Part shown: positions 9,013-17,470 of the stretch, in pieces
Layout: each line of letters opens with the position of its first letter
Numbering within the stretch: position 1 is the first letter of the stretch
Assembly (NCBI GenBank): GCA_965279005.1
Contig: CBDIHK010000021.1
Span: 224,327 to 288,326 of the forward strand
Source: Planctobacterium sp965279005
GTDB lineage: Bacteria > Pseudomonadota > Gammaproteobacteria > Enterobacterales > Alteromonadaceae
Reading direction: 5' to 3'
DNA: 64,000 nucleotides
Program-made: the position numbers and the translations under genes
Notes under the pieces: model-generated
Seen by the model: the letters and a program-made list of their open reading frames with translations, nothing else
Databases searched by the model: none
What the model was told of the DNA's origin: nothing

Positions 9013-9528
9013 CTAGAGCCCTATTTTATTGATGATGGTGTTGGCAACAGCACGGGCGCTTTGGTCATCAGTTTGCACAGTGTAATCGGCTATCTCTTCG
9101 TATAGCGGGTTGCGTTCCCCTGCCAAGCCGGTCAAAACCGCTTCAGGATCGTCGTTTTGCAACAATGGCCGACGCTTGTCCCGTTGTGTCCTTGCAACCT
9201 GTTTGTCTATGGTTGTTTCCAGATAAACCACAATACCCCTGGCCGACAAACGGTTGCGCACTGAACTGCGAACCACTGAACCACCACCTGTTGCCAGCAC
9301 AATGCCTTGTCTTTCCGTCAAGTCCGTGATGACTGATTCTTCCCTGTCCCGGAAACCCTCTTCACCTTCAATGTCGAACACCCAAGATATGTCAGCACCT
9401 GTCCTACGTTCTATCTCTTGGTCTGAATCAAAAAACTCTAGATGTAGTTCGTCTGCTAGATGTCTCCCGATAGTACTTTTACCTGCACCCATCGGGCCTA
9501 TTAAAAAAATATTTCTTTTTTCGGCCAT
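9013..9528 (-). CDS. aroK: Shikimate kinase
   Basis: A 171-residue P-loop kinase that phosphorylates shikimate at the 3-hydroxyl. The Walker A motif GPMGAGKST is at residues 12-20, followed by the shikimate-binding FFDSDQEIERRTG and the GGGSVVR segment. Length equals E. coli AroK. It leads aroB and damX and lies 164 bp downstream of pilQ on the same strand. The gap is large enough for an aroK promoter, though readthrough from the pil operon is possible. Confidence 0.95.
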   Translation of the reverse strand: MAEKRNIFLIGPMGAGKSTIGRHLADELHLEFFDSDQEIERRTGADISWVFDIEGEEGFRDREESVITDLTERQGIVLATGGGSVVRSSVRNRLSARGIVVYLETTIDKQVARTQRDKRRPLLQNDDPEAVLTGLAGERNPLYEEIADYTVQTDDQSARAVANTIINKIGL

Positions 9529-9692
9529 TTTTATTTACGTCTAACACTCGTATTTAGAAAAAGGAAAACCCACCTCACTCGGATTTCGAGTGGCGGATTA
9601 TCTCAGTTCTACAGTCTGTTATGCAAGCACTGCATTAAGTAAATACCGCATTTTAGCGGACAAGTCGGACTAAATGGGGACGTTTCTCACCA

Positions 9693-11423
9693 CTACAAGG
9701 CTTCAGATAAAATTTTCGGAGTGACAAAGATCAACAACTCCCTCTTATCATTAATTTGCTGGGTATTCTTGAACAACCGCCCAACTACAGGTAAATCACC
9801 CAGCAGCGGAACTTGGGTGTTGGCATCAGATACCGTTTGCTGGAATATGCCACCCAAGACAATGGTTTCGCCATTTTCCACCAGCACCTGGGTATTGATC
9901 TCCTGGGTATCGATAGCAACGGCGGGGCCGGTGGGGGTGGACACTGTCTCACCGCGCGTGTCCTGGGTCACAACTAAGTCCAAAATGACCCTATTGTCCG
10001 GCGTAATGTGCGGCGTAACCTTCATGCTTAGCACGGCTTTTTTAAATTCCACCGACGTCGCCCCACTGGAAGTGGCCTGCACATAGGGTATTTCGGTTCC
10101 TTGCTCAATATAGGCTTCATGCTGGTTGGCGACGGTGATCCTTGGGCTGGCAATAATTTCGCCTTTATTTTCGGATTCCAACGCTGACAGTTCCAAATCC
10201 AAGATAGTCCCGTCTATTAACCGGGCAACGCTAACGCCGATGCGGCCTGCCGGATTGCTCACCGGCAAGTTGACGTTCAATCGATCCGCAATTACAGGTA
10301 CAGTGCCTCCTGCTATCACATCAGCACCTTCCAACGAGCCAGAAATGCCATCTGAATCCTGCTGGTCACTGTAACCCCAACGGATCCCCATCTGCTCATC
10401 AACGCCATCGCGTACGGTAACCATGCGCGACTCAATCAACACCTGGCGCACGGGAATATCCAGGATACGGATCATCTCCATGGCATTGTCTATGGAGTCT
10501 TGGTTATCACGGATAATTAACGTATTGGTGCGCTCATCGACAGTAGTGGTACCTCTGGCACTTAAGATACTGCCATCCTGTGACTTTAAGATAGTGGCCA
10601 GATCTGCGGCTTTGGCATAGTTGATTTGGACATGACGGCTAACCAAAGGCGCTAAATCGGCAACTTGTTGTTGCGTTTGCAGTTGTTGGGTTTCCCTAGC
10701 AGCTAGCTCTTCTTGCGGTGCAATTAGCAAAATATTGCCTTCCAAGCGTTTGTCCAGGCCTTTTATTTTTAAAATCATGCTCAAGGCTTGATCCCAAGGC
10801 ACATCAGTTAAGCTAATGGTGACATTACCAGTGACCGTATCAGTAGTGACCAAGTTAAACCCGTTCACTTGGGCGATGATTTGCAGCACTTGGCGCACAG
10901 GTACATCTTGGAAATCAAGCGAAATGGGCTCTCCAGAAAACTGCGCTTGGAACTTTTCTTGCTCGACCTCCACCTTTGATACTAGTGATACCCTTAAGCG
11001 GTTGCCTTGTTTTTCATACTGGTAGTCAAAGTCCTTCCCTGCCTCAAATACAACCCTTGCCTGCCCAGTTTCCTGGAAGGTTTCTATACTCTGCACAGGT
11101 GTCGAAAAATCAGTCACATCCAGCGCTATCAATTGGTCTTGAGCCAATTCTACGCCTGGCAAAGTCAGCTCAAGCTGCAATCCGTTTTTGGCCATCATCA
11201 TCTGGTATTCAGCATTATTGAAATCCAGCAAAGTAACGGCGCCGTTTTGTAATGTTTTGCGGAATTTGATATCCACCAGCTCACTGACAAAAGGCATGGT
11301 TTGGTTTTGGCTGGTGTCGACTAGCTGCGGTGCTTCCTGTGCAAATGCCCTATAACCAAATAAAACGAGCAAAGTTATGCTGCACAACCCTGCCAAAAAC
11401 GTGTTTTGCTGCTTGTTATACAT
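9693..11423 (-). CDS. pilQ: Type IV pilus secretin PilQ
   Basis: A 576-residue outer-membrane secretin through which type IV pili (and, in naturally competent relatives, DNA) pass. After a signal peptide there is one AMIN-like segment (about 40-135), a short secretin/TonB N-terminal repeat (ISLDFQDVPVRQVLQIIAQVNGFNLVT), one N1-type domain and the C-terminal secretin core ending VPLLGDLPVVGRLFKNTQQINDKRELLIFVTPKIL. It is shorter than many PilQ proteins (about 680-720), apparently from having a single AMIN repeat. The start overlaps the end of pilP by 8 bp, consistent with translational coupling. Confidence 0.93.
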   Translation of the reverse strand: MYNKQQNTFLAGLCSITLLVLFGYRAFAQEAPQLVDTSQNQTMPFVSELVDIKFRKTLQNGAVTLLDFNNAEYQMMMAKNGLQLELTLPGVELAQDQLIALDVTDFSTPVQSIETFQETGQARVVFEAGKDFDYQYEKQGNRLRVSLVSKVEVEQEKFQAQFSGEPISLDFQDVPVRQVLQIIAQVNGFNLVTTDTVTGNVTISLTDVPWDQALSMILKIKGLDKRLEGNILLIAPQEELAARETQQLQTQQQVADLAPLVSRHVQINYAKAADLATILKSQDGSILSARGTTTVDERTNTLIIRDNQDSIDNAMEMIRILDIPVRQVLIESRMVTVRDGVDEQMGIRWGYSDQQDSDGISGSLEGADVIAGGTVPVIADRLNVNLPVSNPAGRIGVSVARLIDGTILDLELSALESENKGEIIASPRITVANQHEAYIEQGTEIPYVQATSSGATSVEFKKAVLSMKVTPHITPDNRVILDLVVTQDTRGETVSTPTGPAVAIDTQEINTQVLVENGETIVLGGIFQQTVSDANTQVPLLGDLPVVGRLFKNTQQINDKRELLIFVTPKILSEAL

Positions 11424-11967
11424 TGGTGTTTTCTCCTACAGCAGAATTCAGCGAAAGTGTTGAGCGTTTTGGTTTCCAACACCCTGTGCCATCGGGTAAC
11501 TGTTCGGTAAAATAAATTGTGTTGTCACGGATTTCGGTGATCTGGCCGAAAAACAGCCCCAAATAATCGCCTTCCGTAACCCGGTGCAAACTGCCATCGT
11601 TAGCCACAACAATCGCCCAAGTCTTACCTATGCTGGTAAAAAACCCCTGTATCGACAAGGCATCAATACCGTAATTCTCAAGGGGCGCTTTTGGCCTACG
11701 GGTATCTGGTTTGGCGCAATTTGCAGTTGATACTTCTTCCACTAGCAGCGCTTCGTCATTGGGGTTTTCAAACGGACTGCGCAGTGCTTGCGCATCGTAA
11801 TTAAACACCGGTGGACTAGAAAACTCTGGATAGGGTTCCACTGGGATCGATGTCGTCGCTTGTACCTCAGCAATAAAGGCTTGTAAATCGCTAGTATCAG
11901 ATGAACAAGCAGCCAGGTTAACCAAGATACAGCCAACGCCGATGTGATGTAGCAACCGTAACCTCAT
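11416..11967 (-). CDS. pilP: Type IV pilus inner-membrane lipoprotein PilP
   Basis: A 183-residue lipoprotein with the lipobox VNLAAC in its signal peptide. It carries the C-terminal PilP beta-domain (GIDALSIQGFFTSIGKTWAIVVANDGSLHRVTEGDYLG), which contacts the N-domain of PilQ and couples the inner-membrane PilNO complex to the secretin. The 3' end overlaps pilQ by 8 bp and the 5' end overlaps pilO by 4 bp, so it is translated from the pilMNOPQ message. Confidence 0.92.
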   Translation of the reverse strand: MRLRLLHHIGVGCILVNLAACSSDTSDLQAFIAEVQATTSIPVEPYPEFSSPPVFNYDAQALRSPFENPNDEALLVEEVSTANCAKPDTRRPKAPLENYGIDALSIQGFFTSIGKTWAIVVANDGSLHRVTEGDYLGLFFGQITEIRDNTIYFTEQLPDGTGCWKPKRSTLSLNSAVGENTNV

Positions 11968-12563
11968 GGCATCTCCGATTGCATCGAAGTGCGGTAGGTT
12001 TTGGCATTCATACGCAGGTTTAACCCCGCCCCCGAATCGCTCATCTCAAAATCGTGCACCGTCACAATGCGCGGCAACCCGGCAACATCAGATAGAAACT
12101 GGCCAAACTCATGGTATTGGCCGGATACTTCTATCCTAATTGGCAACTCAGTGTAAAACTCTTTTGGCACCTCTTGTTGCCAATTTAGTAGCCTGAATGT
12201 CAAGCCAGCAGAAGTGCCAACAAAGGTAATATCGTCCAACAAACCAGGCGTTTCGTTGCTGGTGGGCAAGGAGCGCAACATAGTAGAAAAATCCTTTTGT
12301 AATTGCTCCAACTGGGCTTGGTAGGCTTCTAAATTACTGGCTATGCCGTATTTGCCACGATACTTTTGCTTTAGTTCCACTTCTTTGTTTTGGGCGCTTG
12401 TCAATGCCGCTATCTTGTCGTTAACAATGGCGTAAAAGGTCACTACACCGGCGACAATGGAAAGCATTAAGGCAACCACAAATTTAACTTCAAATGGCCA
12501 TATTGCGATCTGTTCAAAGTCCAGATCGTTCATTTCCTTTAGCTTTTTAAAGTCAAACTTCAT
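11964..12563 (-). CDS. pilO: Type IV pilus assembly protein PilO
   Basis: A 199-residue bitopic inner-membrane protein. A cytoplasmic N-terminus (FDFKKLKEMNDLDFEQIAIWP) precedes one transmembrane helix (about 28-48), a coiled-coil segment and a ferredoxin-like periplasmic domain (LTFRLLNWQQEVPKEFYTELPI). PilO pairs with PilN to form the alignment complex. It lies 2 bp after pilN and overlaps pilP by 4 bp. Confidence 0.92.
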   Translation of the reverse strand: MKFDFKKLKEMNDLDFEQIAIWPFEVKFVVALMLSIVAGVVTFYAIVNDKIAALTSAQNKEVELKQKYRGKYGIASNLEAYQAQLEQLQKDFSTMLRSLPTSNETPGLLDDITFVGTSAGLTFRLLNWQQEVPKEFYTELPIRIEVSGQYHEFGQFLSDVAGLPRIVTVHDFEMSDSGAGLNLRMNAKTYRTSMQSEMP

Positions 12564-12565
12564 AG

Positions 12566-13153
12566 TTATTCCCCTTCAGCACTATCAGGTACCACAATTG
12601 GTGGAGGTGCAACTAAAGGGCTAATGCGGAAAGTAAATTTGAAGTCACTAACCGCATCCGTGGTAGAGGTATCCGCTTTAATTGACGAGAGCTCGCCTTG
12701 GACGAACACCCTTGATTCTTCAATCCGGCGCATGAATTCCGCCAACCTGTTGTTGGACTCGCTCAAACCAACCACTTCAATGGTATTTTCTACCCGGTTG
12801 AGGGAGGTAAAAGTGACTCCAGGGGGCACTAGGCGCGCTAATTCATCCATGATTTTTGGTACGACATTTTTACTTTCCTGCAATTGTTCTATTAGGGCTA
12901 TGCGCTGCACTATCTGCTGTTTGGCCTCTTTGATCTTGCGGATACGTTCAATTTTGGCATCAAGCACAGCAATCTGGTTTTCCATAAACTGGTTGCGCTT
13001 ATTTTGGTTTTCTTTGAGCATGTCAATAACCATGCCCGCGCCGAATACCAACCCTGCCGACAAGGCCGCGCATAGCCCTAATATGACCAAATATTGTTGT
13101 TTTTGCTGATTGCGAAGTTGCTCGCGCCAAGGCAGCAGGTTTATATGTGACAC
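12566..13153 (-). CDS. pilN: Type IV pilus assembly protein PilN
   Basis: A 195-residue protein that starts with the conserved cytoplasmic motif INLLPWREQLR, which binds a groove in PilM, followed by one transmembrane helix (about 21-43), a charged coiled coil and a ferredoxin-like periplasmic domain (LARLVPPGVTFTSLNRVENTIEVVG). It is the inner-membrane partner of PilO. Its start overlaps the end of pilM by 13 bp. Confidence 0.93.
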   Translation of the reverse strand: MSHINLLPWREQLRNQQKQQYLVILGLCAALSAGLVFGAGMVIDMLKENQNKRNQFMENQIAVLDAKIERIRKIKEAKQQIVQRIALIEQLQESKNVVPKIMDELARLVPPGVTFTSLNRVENTIEVVGLSESNNRLAEFMRRIEESRVFVQGELSSIKADTSTTDAVSDFKFTFRISPLVAPPPIVVPDSAEGE

Positions 13154-14199
13154 AGGTCAAAGCTCCTCAGTGCCAACCCTACCGCAACTGAAAATTGTGC
13201 GCCTTGGTACTGGTTTATGGTTTGTGGTTTGTCACACTTCATCTTGGCTAATGGATCAAACACCTCGGCTTTTATCCCCATATCCATGGCAAGGTCATCC
13301 ACCAATTTGTCTATGGCAACCGCACCACCACAAATATACAGGTGCTTAGGGGTTTCGCGGTTGTAGGTACTCATGTATAGCTGCAGGATCCGGTTTACCT
13401 GCAATTGCAATGTAGACAAAAACTGGGGATACACAGTGTCGCGCCAGGTATCAGGGAGGGTTCCTTCGATGAGTTGTTGTGCCGCTTCAAATTTATCCAA
13501 ACCGAATGCCATGGACAGTTCCATCACCAAGCTGTCAGTACCAAACGCCAGCTCCCGGCTCATCAATACTTGGCCGTTCTCCACCACAGTCAATTGTAGC
13601 TGCGCAGCACCGATACAGAGGCAAAATAGTGGCTGTTCGGTGTCTAATTCTGTCAGGGTCAAAAAGGCATTGCCCAATGCATAACCTTCAATATCCATCA
13701 CTTTGGGTTCAAACTCTTGTTCCCTCACCAACAACATGCGGCTATCAATAATGTTCTTGTGGGCAACGCTGAGCAACACGTCGGCCCTACCCGGCAACTT
13801 TTCACTGGGGCCGAGCTCTTCAAAATCGATATAAACTTCATCTATTGGGTAGGGGATTAGGCTGTCCGCCTCAATTTCAATTTGGGCTTCTAATTCGACG
13901 TCGGTTAAGCCCATTTCCATTTGCACTACTTTGTTTATCACGGTAGACCCGGAAACGGCCAAGATGACGTTTTTCTCTTTCGATTTCAGGGCGGCCTTTA
14001 TTTTACGCAAGGCGTTGCCAACAGCGTCTAGCTCTTTAATTTCGCGTTCTTGGAATGCGTCGCCTTTGATTGCCTCACATGCGATGGCATCGATGATGTA
14101 AGCATCACCTTTTTTGCCCAACAGGATAGCTTTAATGAACCGGGATCCGATATCGATTCCGATTAGCTGCATCTGTTTCTTGCGTAGGAACAGGCTCAC
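13141..14199 (-). CDS. pilM: Type IV pilus assembly ATPase-like protein PilM
   Basis: A 352-residue actin-like (FtsA-fold) cytoplasmic protein. It shows the phosphate-binding segment IGIDIGSRFIKAILL near residues 13-27 and LYICGGAVAIDKL near the C-terminus. PilM binds the N-terminal peptide of PilN and links the pilus motor to the alignment complex. Translation appears to start at GTG (14199). It is the first gene of the pilMNOPQ operon and diverges from the penicillin-binding protein 1A gene, an arrangement common in gammaproteobacteria. Confidence 0.93.
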   Translation of the reverse strand: MSLFLRKKQMQLIGIDIGSRFIKAILLGKKGDAYIIDAIACEAIKGDAFQEREIKELDAVGNALRKIKAALKSKEKNVILAVSGSTVINKVVQMEMGLTDVELEAQIEIEADSLIPYPIDEVYIDFEELGPSEKLPGRADVLLSVAHKNIIDSRMLLVREQEFEPKVMDIEGYALGNAFLTLTELDTEQPLFCLCIGAAQLQLTVVENGQVLMSRELAFGTDSLVMELSMAFGLDKFEAAQQLIEGTLPDTWRDTVYPQFLSTLQLQVNRILQLYMSTYNRETPKHLYICGGAVAIDKLVDDLAMDMGIKAEVFDPLAKMKCDKPQTINQYQGAQFSVAVGLALRSFDLCHI

Positions 14200-14710
14200 A
14201 CACTATACCTACAATATGACTTAGTGCACATTTGCGACCCCTGAGTTGGCACTTACTGCGCTCTTGTATTCTATTAGCTTCCCTGCAAATTTAGTTTTAC
14301 TGATTAGTACTTGCGTATAATACAGTAATGTATTGCTTGTTTTTCGACCATTGCCGAAAAAACATTAAGTTAAAGGTTTAACCAGCAAGCCCCGGAAGAG
14401 CCCGCAACAACACAGTTTAAGCATAGTTCTAGCGACTCGAGCTTGCAAAGTGATTTTTGTGCGTCGCTTCACGATATTCCTTTATTTGCTAACAAGTTAC
14501 AGAAATTTTGTGTAATAACTGAGGTTTTGCTGCCGCTTGGGCAAAAATGCATAGCAAAGATCAACACGCTCTAGTACAAGCAAATTTACAGAAACTAGCT
14601 TCGTTGTCATAAAGATGCTGGTATAATCCAGACGTTGTGCCGGGGTTGCTCCTTGGCCCTTGGGCATACAGCCATCAAAATACATTTATTAATTTAGGTA
14701 GTTGTTACGA
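14200..14710. other. Divergent promoter region between pilM and the PBP1A gene
   Basis: About 510 bp without a convincing gene. It contains two perfect TATAAT boxes on the plus strand, near 14314 and at 14622. It probably carries the promoters of both flanking genes and perhaps an untranslated leader or small RNA, for which I see no further evidence. Confidence 0.5.
14619..14627 (+). promoter_or_regulatory. Extended -10 promoter for the PBP1A gene
   Basis: The sequence TGGTATAAT matches the extended -10 consensus TGnTATAAT exactly. It lies about 85 bp upstream of the likely GTG start. No good -35 box is visible at the right spacing, as expected for an extended -10 promoter. Confidence 0.55.
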
Positions 14711-17344
14711 GTGAAAAAGGTACTCAAATACGGTTTGAGCTTTTTTGTTATTTCTGGTCTCTGCGGAGTACTGGCGATTGCTGCTGCCTATTTTTATATC
14801 AAACCAGAACTGCCCAGTGTCGAAGTGCTAAAAGATGTCCGCTTGCAGACACCAATGAAAGTCTACACCCAGGATGGCAAGCTGATCTCCCAGTTTGGTG
14901 TTAAGCGCAGGATCCCCTTAACCTTAGATGAAGTGCCGCAGCAACTAATTGACGCAGTATTGGCGACAGAAGACAGCCGCTTCTACGACCATCCCGGCAT
15001 TGACCCCATTGGCATCATGCGCGCTGCGGTCAACCTGATCGTTACCGGCGAGAGGGGACAGGGTGGCAGCACGCTAACCATGCAGCTAGCGAGGGGATTT
15101 TTCCTAACCCGGGATAAAACCTTCATGCGCAAGCTAAAAGAAATCTTTATTGCCTGGCACATGGAACGGGTGTTGACTAAAGAAGAAATTCTGTTGCTTT
15201 ACCTGAACAAAATCGAATTGGGCCACCGTGCGTTTGGTTTTGGTGCCGCTGCACAGGTTTATTATGGCAAAGACATCAACGAATTGAGTTTGGCGCAAAT
15301 TGCCACTTTAGCGGGGCTGCCAAAAGCCCCCTCCACCTTAAACCCTATCAGCCGTCCAGAGCGCTCGGTAAACCGGCGTAAAATTGTACTTTCGCGCATG
15401 CTAAGTGAGCAGTTGATCACGCAGGAGCAATATCGCGAAGCGGGTGACGCCCCGGTAACCGCAGCACTGCATGGCGCCGAAATAGAGCTAGATGCGCCCT
15501 ACCTTGCTAATGAAATATACAAAGAGATGATTCGACTCTACGGCAAAGAAGAAGCCGAGACTGGCGGTTATGAAGTCTATGCGACTGCTCCTTATGCATT
15601 GCAAAAAGCAGCGCAAGAGGCAGTTAAACAAAACCTGCACGACTACGACGAACGCCATGGCTACCGGGGCATTATTCGCCAGCTTTGGCAAAAAGATATG
15701 CCAAGCAATGACAGCAATCCTGATTCAGGAACTGATGCGGAAATTGGTGCCAACAAACCTGACATGGCCTGGACAGAACAGAAAATTCTCAAATACCTTG
15801 CCAAGCAGCCTGACTACGACCCGCTCATCCCAGCGGTAGTGACCAATGTCTATGAACAGTCGATTACTGTCATCGACCAACAGGGCAGGCACCACTATAT
15901 AGAATGGGATGGCCTAGCCTGGGCCAGGCCGTTTATTACCGATACGAGGCAAGGCCCAGACCCCAAACTCGCATCTGACATTGTTAGTGAAGGCGCATTA
16001 ATCTGGGTACGGCAACGGCCAGACGATTTGCGTTGGCAACTGGCCCAATTCCCAGCAGCAAGTAGTGCATTAGTAGCGGTTGATCCCAACAATGGCGCTG
16101 TTAGGGCATTAGTGGGAGGCTATAGTTTCTACCAAAGCCAATTTAACCGGGCTACCCAAGCCAAAAGGCAAGTGGGCTCCAATATCAAGCCGTTCTTATA
16201 CTCAGCCGCGCTTGAAGAAGAATTCACTATTGCCTCAGTCATAAATGACGCACCTATAAACCAGTGGGATCGCAGTTCTGGCAGGGCATGGCGACCTGAA
16301 AACTCCCCTGCTGAATACGACGGCCCAATCCGTATGCGCATTGCCCTTGGTAAGTCGAAAAACGTGGTTGCGGTGCGCCTGCTCAGGGCGGTAGGCATAG
16401 ACGATGCCAGGATGCACATGCGTCAATTCGGATTTGAATTGGAAGACCTGCCACGAGATGAATCGCTGTCATTGGGTTCTGCCTCCATCACACCAATGGA
16501 AGTGGCTAATGGTTTCGCCACCATAGCTAATGGTGGCTACGCCGTGCAGTCACACTTTATTGAACGGATAGAAACCCAATTTGGTGAATTTGTGTGGCAG
16601 GCCAACCCCTTGACGGCCTGTCCAGTGTGTGGTGAAAACGATAACCTAACCGCCCAAATCCGCACGCCAGATAACGACGGCAACTTGTCAAACCTAAGTG
16701 AGCCCACCACTGAGCCACTGCCGCCACAAGCCCAGCAAGTCATTTCGTCACAGAATGCGTTTTTAGTAACAGAAATGATGCGCACTGCGGTGACAGGTGC
16801 TGGCAGTTGGCGCAATAAAACCTATTGGCAAGGCACAGGCTGGCGCGCCAACAATATATTGGGGCGCAAGGATTTGGCGGGCAAAACGGGAACCACCAAT
16901 GATGTGAAAGACACCTGGTTTTCCGGTTTCAGCCCTAACTTGGTGGCGACTACCTGGGTTGGCTTCGACGATCCGAGCCGTTCCCTTGGCCGTACCTCAG
17001 CCAACCGCTATTTAAAACAAAAGGTCGGAGAACGTGCCAACTGGATGGGCAATGCCATTTCTGGTGGCGAGAATGGTGCCAAGTCAGCGTTACCAGCTTG
17101 GATCCGGTTCATGCAAGTGGCGTTGGCAGACGTCCCGGAGCAAGGCAAGATTGTGCCTGAAAACGTTGTCCAGGTGCGTATCGACCGCACCACAGGTAAG
17201 CTAACTACGCGTACAGATCACACGTCAAAGTTTGAATATTTTATAGCTGGCACTGAACCCACTGAATTTATCGACGCCAACGACGTTTTTGACCCAAAGG
17301 CGGAAGAACAGCCAACAAATGAAGAAGAGGACGAAATCTTCTAG
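14711..17344 (+). CDS. mrcA: Penicillin-binding protein 1A (class A)
   Basis: An 877-residue bifunctional peptidoglycan synthase anchored by an N-terminal helix (about 5-27). The glycosyltransferase (GT51) domain shows EDSRFYDHPGID near residue 87 and GGSTLTMQLAR. The transpeptidase domain has the catalytic SNIK tetrad (near 489), SKN and KTGTTND (near 723). An OB-like insert lies between the two domains. I prefer the GTG at 14711 (MKKVLKYGLSF), which matches the family N-terminus, over a TTG three codons upstream. The acidic C-terminal tail (EEQPTNEEEDEIF) is typical. The gene diverges from pilM. Confidence 0.93.
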   Translation: MKKVLKYGLSFFVISGLCGVLAIAAAYFYIKPELPSVEVLKDVRLQTPMKVYTQDGKLISQFGVKRRIPLTLDEVPQQLIDAVLATEDSRFYDHPGIDPIGIMRAAVNLIVTGERGQGGSTLTMQLARGFFLTRDKTFMRKLKEIFIAWHMERVLTKEEILLLYLNKIELGHRAFGFGAAAQVYYGKDINELSLAQIATLAGLPKAPSTLNPISRPERSVNRRKIVLSRMLSEQLITQEQYREAGDAPVTAALHGAEIELDAPYLANEIYKEMIRLYGKEEAETGGYEVYATAPYALQKAAQEAVKQNLHDYDERHGYRGIIRQLWQKDMPSNDSNPDSGTDAEIGANKPDMAWTEQKILKYLAKQPDYDPLIPAVVTNVYEQSITVIDQQGRHHYIEWDGLAWARPFITDTRQGPDPKLASDIVSEGALIWVRQRPDDLRWQLAQFPAASSALVAVDPNNGAVRALVGGYSFYQSQFNRATQAKRQVGSNIKPFLYSAALEEEFTIASVINDAPINQWDRSSGRAWRPENSPAEYDGPIRMRIALGKSKNVVAVRLLRAVGIDDARMHMRQFGFELEDLPRDESLSLGSASITPMEVANGFATIANGGYAVQSHFIERIETQFGEFVWQANPLTACPVCGENDNLTAQIRTPDNDGNLSNLSEPTTEPLPPQAQQVISSQNAFLVTEMMRTAVTGAGSWRNKTYWQGTGWRANNILGRKDLAGKTGTTNDVKDTWFSGFSPNLVATTWVGFDDPSRSLGRTSANRYLKQKVGERANWMGNAISGGENGAKSALPAWIRFMQVALADVPEQGKIVPENVVQVRIDRTTGKLTTRTDHTSKFEYFIAGTEPTEFIDANDVFDPKAEEQPTNEEEDEIF

Positions 17345-17365
17345 CAAAATCTTGGGGGATTAACG

Positions 17366-17395
17366 GCTGGCACAACCAGCTTGTCATATTTTTCC
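17366..17395 (+). terminator. Possible terminator after the PBP1A gene
   Basis: GCTGG (17366-17370) and CCAGC (17376-17380) form a 5-bp stem with a 5-nt loop, followed 8 nt later by a T-run. The short stem makes this a weak call. Confidence 0.4.
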
Positions 17396-17470
17396 GTTAT
17401 ACTTTGCAGGTTTACCTTTACCGCGTGATTTTTTGCAGTGAAGAATGATATTGACCCAAATGACGGCATT

